Below, one piece after another: positions 31,331 through 36,582 of a stretch of 36,582 bases of DNA; position 1 is the first letter of the stretch, and every line of letters begins with the position of its first letter. Origin of the DNA: an uncultured Myroides sp. (lineage in GTDB: Bacteria; Bacteroidota; Bacteroidia; Flavobacteriales; Flavobacteriaceae); contig CAJYTF010000038.1 of assembly GCA_913777665.1 (NCBI GenBank), positions 1 to 36,582 of the forward strand, given 5' to 3'. Both the position numbers and the translations under genes were made by a program. Under the pieces are notes generated by a model. It was not told where the DNA came from. It saw only the letters and a list, made by a program, of their open reading frames with translations, and did not search any database.

Positions 31331-32847
31331 TTAAAATCCAAGACCAACCGCCATTGCTGTTATATTATTTTGAAAATTTGATACTAAAGTAGCTTGCCCG
31401 GTCATTAAATTAATACTGTAAACTCCTTTTGAACCGTTCACTGTAAACAACCCGAAAGCACTGTTGCTTGTTCCTCCGATATCAAATCCGTTATCTGCTT
31501 CAATATTTATTCCTAAAGCCCCAACAGAAACTAAAACGCCGTCATTTGGTGGTGTTTGGGTGTATAACATATTTGTTTCAGAATCAACTATATATAATAA
31601 TGTCGATGTTGCAGAGGCTGTATTATTGGTATAAGCAGCTCCTGTGATATTTGGAGATCGGGGTTTAGATTTCCGTCTGTTGCTGCAACAGTTCCTAAAT
31701 CTGGGTGTAACCTTAAATTTTGACCATTGTTGCTAACTAATCTGATACGGTCAACAGTGGGATTGAAATCAAAGCCAAATGTCGTTCCTGATAAAGCAGG
31801 TGTCAGCGTAGCACCAATCGCGGTTGTTTGACCGTTCGATGTATTAATGGTAAGTAGCCTGCTTTTGTTGGTTATGGCATATAGCATTCCTTTTGCAGGA
31901 CGAAAATCTAAACCAACAATCATTTCATTGCTTTCAAGACCTAAAAGATCAGTTTGAGAAGAAGAACCATTCATTGGATTAAATCGAATAAGTTTGTTGT
32001 CAGATGTGGTAGCAAATGCCACAGGGTTTGTTTTAAATGCCAAACTTATAACAGGTTCGGTAAACATTCCAACCATACTTGCTTTTCCAGAATTTAGGTT
32101 GATTGAATATAAGGTTGATTTATCATTATTGCGGGTTACAGCAAATGCCGCAGAATTGTCTGGATTAATATCGAAATCACCTACACCGTTAAAATCTATT
32201 GTTAAATTACCAACAAACTGTAAACCTCCATCATTAGGCGGAGTTTGAATATAAAGTTTGTCTTCTTCAAAATCAATATCGTACAATTGTGTTGAAGCAG
32301 CTCCTGCAACACTGTTTGTATAGGCGACAGCCCCAATTCTTGGAGAATTTCCACCGTTTATAGACCCGTCAGTAGCCGCTACTGTGCCAAGTTCAGGGTG
32401 TAATCTTAAATTTTGTCCCGATTCGGTTACCAATCTGATTCTGTCAACAGTTGGATTGAAATCAATAGAGGCATTTGCACCCGAAACAGCAGGATTTAAA
32501 GGTTGGTCACTTAAAGCAGTTGCCAAACCAGAAATTTCATGAATAAAGTATAACCTGCCGGTGCTGCCTAAACCGTATAATTGACCGGTTGCCGGACGAT
32601 AATCAATACTCGTAATTGTTTCGCCAGACTGCATACCAGTTATTGAAACCGTACTTATAGGATTGTTAAGATTTTTAGCATTATAAAATGCCAGTTTGTT
32701 ATTGTTTGTTAGCGCAGTAAAATTAACATCAGGAGCTTGAACCGGATTGTCAATTTGGTCGATCGGTAAAATATCATCGTTACAGCCAACCAAAGCCAAA
32801 CATAAAACAGATGTTTTTAAGATTCCTTGAATTGTTTTCTTTTTCAT
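31331..32847 (-). pseudogene. Two-domain DUF4394 lipoprotein, frameshifted
   Basis: This reads as one lipoprotein gene broken by a one-base deletion. The intact 5' part (from the ATG at 32847 to 31588) begins MKKKTIQGILKTSVLCLALV, then GC, with a lipobox Cys. It holds two DUF4394 repeats: GETITSIDYRPATGQLYGLG ... FNPTVDRIRLV ... LRLHPELGTVAATDG, repeated as FRPAKGMLYAIT ... FNPTVDRIRLV ... LRLHPDLGTVAATDG. After the second copy, the frame is lost at a run of four G (31660-31663, plus strand). Adding one base restores NPRSPNITGAAYTNN and joins the downstream piece LYTQTPPNDGVLVSVG through to GLGF at 31331. Without it, translation stops at 31588 after an unrelated tail. DUF4394 proteins are secreted and have no known activity. 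The break may be real or a sequencing error. Confidence 0.85.
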
Positions 32848-33027
32848 AACTTTCAATTTAGAATTTTAAATTATATACGAAGCAATTACTGTTTTGGATT
32901 TAGAAATTAAAAGAAAATATAATATTTTATACAATTTATTGACTTTTGTACACAAGCTTCCCGACATAGTGTCTCACAACTTTGAAAAAAAATCAAATAA
33001 ATAATGTAATTCAGGGAAATATGTAAT

Positions 33028-33135
33028 TTTTGTATTTATGTTAGAAATTTATTAATGCGTTGTATTTCAACATCAATAAACAACAAACAATTGCAAAGTA
33101 TTTTTAATGTGGATTATTTTAGATGCATCAAATGA
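33028..33135 (+). pseudogene. 3' remnant of a second FAD monooxygenase gene
   Basis: These 108 bases align without gaps to the 3' end of the intact monooxygenase gene (31085-31189). Read in the same frame they give RNLLMRCISTSINNKQLQSI, then FNVDYFRCIK and a TGA. The intact gene ends RNLIMRCIPISANNMQLKSI, then YNLDYLSDK and a TAG; 17 of 26 residues match by eye from R to the Y-F/L position. Nothing similar is seen upstream of 33028, so only the C-terminal end survives. It lies 14 bp from the end of the convergent methyltransferase gene. Confidence 0.82.
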
Positions 33136-33149
33136 ATAAAAGAATTTTT

Positions 33150-33770
33150 TTATTTCTTCCTCAAAACCACCAATTTTTCTTCTAACACTAAAATATCAAA
33201 ACCAAAATGTATGGCAATGTATTCAAACGTTTTAAAAGTGTAAATAAAAACATGCGTTTGATCTTTGCGATAATACCAGTTTTTAAAATCGGATTGGTTG
33301 TTGTACAAATGAGTCTTTACAATTAAAAGTCCGTTTGGTTTTAAAATGCTGTGTAGTTTAGTAATTTCTTCCAACGGATTGTAAAAATGTTCAAATACCT
33401 CGCAACTAAAGATAAAATCGTAGGTTTTATGTAAGTACAAAGTATCCGGATAAAAATACGGATCGTACAAATTAACCTGATATCCTTTTTCAAGAAGCTG
33501 TTTACTAATCACCGGGCCTTTGCCGCAACCATAATCTAATCCCAACATTTCTGTTGTACAGTTCTCTAAAATTGAATTTGTAATTGGCGCTGTGAAATTT
33601 TGGTAACCAATATCATTCACATCATTGTTGTGCTGCTCGTAATGATTCTTCTCTTTAGCTTCATCAAAATACAAATCATCACGTTTTAAATACGCGTGAC
33701 AATTTGCGCAGATGTAATAATCAATATCAGCTTTTTCGGTCAGAAGAGTAGCGCAAAGTGTACAGTTCAT
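33150..33770 (-). CDS. Class I SAM-dependent methyltransferase with N-terminal zinc ribbon
   Basis: A 206-residue protein. The N-terminal zinc-ribbon-like knuckles CTLC (3-6) and CANC (21-24) precede a class I Rossmann methyltransferase domain (about 55-206). Motif I is LGLDYGCGKGP (about 77-86); YDFIFSCEVFEHFYNPLEEI is the motif IV/post-IV region, and LKPNGLLIVKTHL follows. This layout resembles methyltransferases acting on small molecules or sugars, but the substrate is unknown. It has no signal peptide and is monocistronic. It ends beside the monooxygenase remnant. Confidence 0.88.
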   Translation of the reverse strand: MNCTLCATLLTEKADIDYYICANCHAYLKRDDLYFDEAKEKNHYEQHNNDVNDIGYQNFTAPITNSILENCTTEMLGLDYGCGKGPVISKQLLEKGYQVNLYDPYFYPDTLYLHKTYDFIFSCEVFEHFYNPLEEITKLHSILKPNGLLIVKTHLYNNQSDFKNWYYRKDQTHVFIYTFKTFEYIAIHFGFDILVLEEKLVVLRKK

Positions 33771-33940
33771 TTTTTGTGGTTTTAATAGAGTTAAGGATTA
33801 AAGGTCGCTTTTATCTACCTTAAAAACATAGCTCAATGATTATGAACATTACCAAAGGTAATCTATAAATCTTATAAAGTATAGGTTGCAATAAAACTAT
33901 GTGGTATAGAAAAGTTTAAATGAGATATTTGTAAAAATAG

Positions 33941-33948
33941 TATATTTG
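33941..33948 (+). promoter_or_regulatory. -7 box immediately upstream of ruvB
   Basis: TATATTTG is an exact TAnnTTTG match and ends only 4 bases before the ruvB ATG (33953). With the usual box-to-start distance, transcription would begin at or next to the start codon, giving a nearly leaderless mRNA. Confidence 0.5.
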
Positions 33949-33952
33949 CACT

Positions 33953-34987
33953 ATGAACGAACATTTAAATCCAACCAACGAAAATTATTCGAACGAAGAA
34001 ATCGATGTAGAAAAAAAGCTGCGTCCGCTCTCGTTTGATGATTTTGCGGGTCAAGATCAAGTATTAGAAAATTTAAAAGTGTTTGTAAAGGCAGCCAATT
34101 TACGTGGCGAAGCTCTAGATCACACGTTATTTCACGGACCTCCGGGTTTGGGAAAAACAACTTTGTCTAATATTTTGGCGAACGAATTAAATGTGGGAAT
34201 CAAAATTACATCGGGTCCGGTGTTGGATAAACCCGGAGATTTAGCTGGTTTGTTAACCAATTTGGAAGAACGCGATATTCTTTTTATCGATGAAATACAC
34301 AGATTAAGCCCTGTTGTAGAAGAATATCTGTATTCGGCAATGGAAGATTTCAAGATCGATATCATGATCGAATCCGGTCCAAATGCACGTTCGGTTCAAA
34401 TCAACTTAAATCCTTTTACGCTGGTTGGTGCAACCACACGTTCGGGATTATTGACTGCACCAATGCGAGCACGTTTTGGTATTCAAAGTCGTTTGCAGTA
34501 TTATAACATCGAATTATTATCAACCATTGTAGAGCGTAGCGCAACTATTTTAAAGGTTCCTATTGATATGGAAGCTGCTATTGAAATTGCGGGTCGAAGC
34601 CGTGGAACGCCTCGTATTGCTAATGCGTTGTTGCGAAGAGTTCGAGATTTTGCACAGATTAAAGGCAACGGACGTATCGATATTGAAATTTCTCGATTTG
34701 CTTTAAAAGCATTGAATGTTGATAAATACGGGTTAGATGAAATGGATAACAAAATTTTATCTACCATTATTGATAAATTCAAAGGTGGTCCGGTGGGATT
34801 ATCGACATTAGCAACTGCCGTTTCAGAAAATTCGGAAACCATTGAAGAAGTGTACGAACCATTTCTTATTCAGGAAGGATTTATCTACAGAACGCCACGC
34901 GGACGTGAAGTTACCGAAAAAGCATACACCCATTTGGGCAGACAGAATGTAGGCAAACAGTCGGGTTTGTTTAACGATTATGACTAA
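33953..34987 (+). CDS. ruvB: Holliday junction branch migration ATPase RuvB
   Basis: A 344-residue AAA+ motor, the standard length. Walker A is GPPGLGKTT (62-70), Walker B is LFIDEIHR (110-117), and sensor I is in [20 protein letters not shown]. The C-terminal winged helix (about 265-335) includes [34 protein letters not shown] and RTPRGREVT. As a hexamer with RuvA it drives branch migration of Holliday junctions in recombination and repair. It stands alone here; ruvA and ruvC are not in the window. Confidence 0.97.
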   Translation: MNEHLNPTNENYSNEEIDVEKKLRPLSFDDFAGQDQVLENLKVFVKAANLRGEALDHTLFHGPPGLGKTTLSNILANELNVGIKITSGPVLDKPGDLAGLLTNLEERDILFIDEIHRLSPVVEEYLYSAMEDFKIDIMIESGPNARSVQINLNPFTLVGATTRSGLLTAPMRARFGIQSRLQYYNIELLSTIVERSATILKVPIDMEAAIEIAGRSRGTPRIANALLRRVRDFAQIKGNGRIDIEISRFALKALNVDKYGLDEMDNKILSTIIDKFKGGPVGLSTLATAVSENSETIEEVYEPFLIQEGFIYRTPRGREVTEKAYTHLGRQNVGKQSGLFNDYD

Positions 34988-35471
34988 TTTTTAATTTTGC
35001 TGTTTTTTTACACCACAATAGAAATATAGTTATTAAGCTTTTATGGTTAAACAATAAGCTGTAATCAAATAAAAATAAACTATTTAACCACATAGATTCA
35101 TAAGAAATATAGATTTTTGAGGCTAATAAATACACATATTTTTTTAAGCATTGCTTAAAAACTATGCGCACCTAAAGTTTTCTGTATAAATTAAGCAAAA
35201 AGAAGCTATGTGCCTATGTGGTTCATTGAATTTTTTATGCGTTTTATTACTAGAAAAGTATAAATGAGTTTATTTACAGATTTATTAACAACATAGAAAA
35301 TAAAAGCCATAATAGTTTTTATCTTTTATAAAATACGTAGTCAAGCTATATTTATTTTGTACGATACAAAAACTATGTAACCTAAATTTTTTATCAACAG
35401 TAAACAGAATCTATGTTGTAAAAAAACTAATAATTATATTTATCCGTGCATCTGTGGGAAATAGGTAGATC
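34988..35471. other. Gene-free, repeat-rich spacer between ruvB and queG
   Basis: A 484-bp AT-rich gap with no credible gene. Its best structure is the CACATAG element at 35086-35223. Outside it, decayed pieces of similar sequence are visible, such as ATGGTTAAACAATAAGCT near 35044, ACTATGTAACCT near 35371, and ATCCGTGCATCTGTGG near 35443, a string common in Bacteroidota intergenic repeats. Confidence 0.6.
35086..35223. repeat. CACATAG-type inverted repeat element
   Basis: AACCACATAG (35086-35095) and CTATGTGGTT (35214-35223) are 10-bp inverted ends of a 138-bp element. Inside it lies a hairpin, TTTTTAAGC (35141-35149) with GCTTAAAAA (35153-35161). The right half also carries CTATGTGCCTATGTGG, a doubled form of the end motif. 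It has no coding capacity. Confidence 0.65.
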
Positions 35472-36395
35472 ATGACTAACAAAGAAAAATACACACAGTT
35501 TATAAAACAGAAAGCCCAAGATTTGGGCTTTTCTTATTGTGGTATTTCGCAGGCAACTTTTTTAGAAGAAGAAGCACCGCGTTTAGAAAGTTGGTTAAAA
35601 AACAACATGCACGGAGAAATGAAGTATATGGAAAATCATTTCGATAAGCGATTAGATCCGCGTTTACTTGTTCCCGGTGCAAAATCGGTGGTTTCTTTGT
35701 TGTTGAATTATTTTCCTTCCGAACAACAAAATCAAGATTCTTATAAAATTTCAAAATACGCTTACGGCGAAGATTATCATTTTGTTATCAAAGACAAGCT
35801 GAAAGATTTACTGCATTATATTAATGATGAAATAGGTGAGGTAGATGGTCGCGTTTTTGTAGATTCGGCTCCGGTGTTAGATAAAGCTTGGGCAGCAAAA
35901 AGCGGTTTGGGCTGGGTTGGTAAAAACAACAATTTAATCCGTAAAACCGAGGGGTCTTTCTTTTTCGTAGCCGAATTAATTATTGATTTAGAGTTGATGT
36001 ACGATACTGCTACAACCAATCATTGTGGTTCGTGTACCGCTTGTATCGATGCGTGCCCAACGCAGGCAATAGAATCGCCTTATATTGTGAATGGCAGCAA
36101 ATGTATTTCGTATTTGACTATTGAACTGAAAGATGCCATTCCCGATGAATTTTCCGGCAAGTTAGACGATTGGATGTACGGTTGCGATGTTTGCCAAGAT
36201 GTTTGTCCGTGGAACCGTTTTGCAAAACCAAATGCCGAACCACTCTTTAAGCCAAAACCTACCTTAATTGATTACGACAAACAGCAATGGAACGATTTAA
36301 CCAATGAACTGTTCAACGAAATTTTTAAAAAATCGGCTGTAAAGCGTACTAAGTTTTCTGGGTTAACTCGGAATATTCAGTTTCTTAATAAATGA
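35472..36395 (+). CDS. queG: Epoxyqueuosine reductase
   Basis: A 307-residue cobalamin-dependent, iron-sulfur enzyme that reduces epoxyqueuosine to queuosine in tRNA, the last step of queuosine synthesis. Two [4Fe-4S] cluster sites are complete: [12 protein letters not shown] (Cys185, 188, 191, 195) and Cys211 with CDVCQDVCP (Cys238, 241, 245). The proposed proton donor Asp131 is in [12 protein letters not shown]-terminal features include [11 protein letters not shown] and [20 protein letters not shown]. The length fits the short QueG form without C-terminal HEAT repeats. It follows a long repeat-rich spacer and stands alone. Confidence 0.95.
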   Translation: MTNKEKYTQFIKQKAQDLGFSYCGISQATFLEEEAPRLESWLKNNMHGEMKYMENHFDKRLDPRLLVPGAKSVVSLLLNYFPSEQQNQDSYKISKYAYGEDYHFVIKDKLKDLLHYINDEIGEVDGRVFVDSAPVLDKAWAAKSGLGWVGKNNNLIRKTEGSFFFVAELIIDLELMYDTATTNHCGSCTACIDACPTQAIESPYIVNGSKCISYLTIELKDAIPDEFSGKLDDWMYGCDVCQDVCPWNRFAKPNAEPLFKPKPTLIDYDKQQWNDLTNELFNEIFKKSAVKRTKFSGLTRNIQFLNK

Positions 36396-36463
36396 GATTT
36401 GTAATTTGTTGTTACAAATAAAAAGGAGAACTTTTTAGATCCTTATTTTTACTAAACCTCTGT

Positions 36464-36582
36464 TTATTTCAGTTTTAATTTAAAGTAATTTAATATTCTA
36501 GATAATATATTTTTTTTATCAACTTTTGGAGACATTTGCTGTATTGCAGTTTCATAATCATTGTTGTCTGACGAATTAACTT
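36464..36582 (-). CDS. C-terminal end of an unidentified gene (runs off right edge)
   Basis: On the minus strand a frame stays open for 38 codons from the window edge to a TAA at 36464-36466. It reads VNSSDNNDYETAIQQMSPKV, then DKKNILSRILNYFKLKLK. The composition (charged, with an amphipathic basic C-terminus) looks like real coding sequence, and the gap to convergent queG (68 bp) holds an imperfect hairpin around 36417-36450. No family was recognised. The evidence is only an open frame, so this is a weak call. Confidence 0.4.
   Translation of the reverse strand, partial: VNSSDNNDYETAIQQMSPKVDKKNILSRILNYFKLKLK

Noticed and set aside
31331..31570. Separate small gene of 79 residues
   Set aside because: It starts with an internal Met in LYTQTPPNDG and matches the C-terminal part of the DUF4394 repeat, so it is the downstream half of the frameshifted gene.

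Overview
The window is AT-rich, densely coded DNA from a member of the Bacteroidota, almost certainly the family Flavobacteriaceae (Flavobacterium/Myroides-like). The evidence is a complete alternative complex III operon joined to cox genes, a DUF3098 gene beside ftsX and uppP, lipoproteins with short signal peptides, Bacteroidota-type -7 promoter boxes (TAnnTTTG), and dispersed palindromic intergenic repeats. No tRNA, rRNA, CRISPR array, transposase or phage gene was seen.

Layout. (1) 1-893, minus strand: frr (partial) and pyrH. (2) 947-5732: a patatin-like hydrolase, a divergent monothiol thioredoxin-like protein, a cupin/JmjC-like protein, a PEP mutase/isocitrate lyase-family protein, a two-CBS protein and a YiiX-like cysteine hydrolase, with two palindromic repeat elements between convergent genes. 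(3) 5748-8419, minus strand: ftsX, DUF3098, uppP and truB, tightly packed. (4) 8546-11986: a small conserved hypothetical divergent from leuS; leuS carries two in-frame segments that look like captured dispersed repeats. (5) 12168-15296: a five-gene operon with almost no spacers, made of two tandem outer-membrane beta-barrel paralogues, a small SPFH-tail-like membrane protein, a LytS-type histidine kinase and a LytTR response regulator. A CPA2-type antiporter (15547-17805) and a SPOR-domain protein follow. (6) 18540-29988: the respiratory operon actABCDEF-coxB-coxA, which moves electrons from menaquinol through alternative complex III to an A1-type cytochrome oxidase; it is closed by a hairpin terminator. 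(7) 30050-33770: an FAD monooxygenase, a frameshifted two-domain DUF4394 lipoprotein gene, a 3' remnant of a second monooxygenase gene, and a methyltransferase with an N-terminal zinc ribbon. (8) 33953-36582: ruvB, a 480-bp repeat-rich spacer, queG, and the edge of one more minus-strand gene.

Most of the window is core metabolism. The most unusual content is the beta-barrel/SPFH-tail/LytS/LytTR operon (a candidate envelope-sensing module), the palindromic repeats, including copies apparently domesticated inside leuS, the unusual His-rich tails on respiratory subunits, and gene decay around the monooxygenase/DUF4394 locus.
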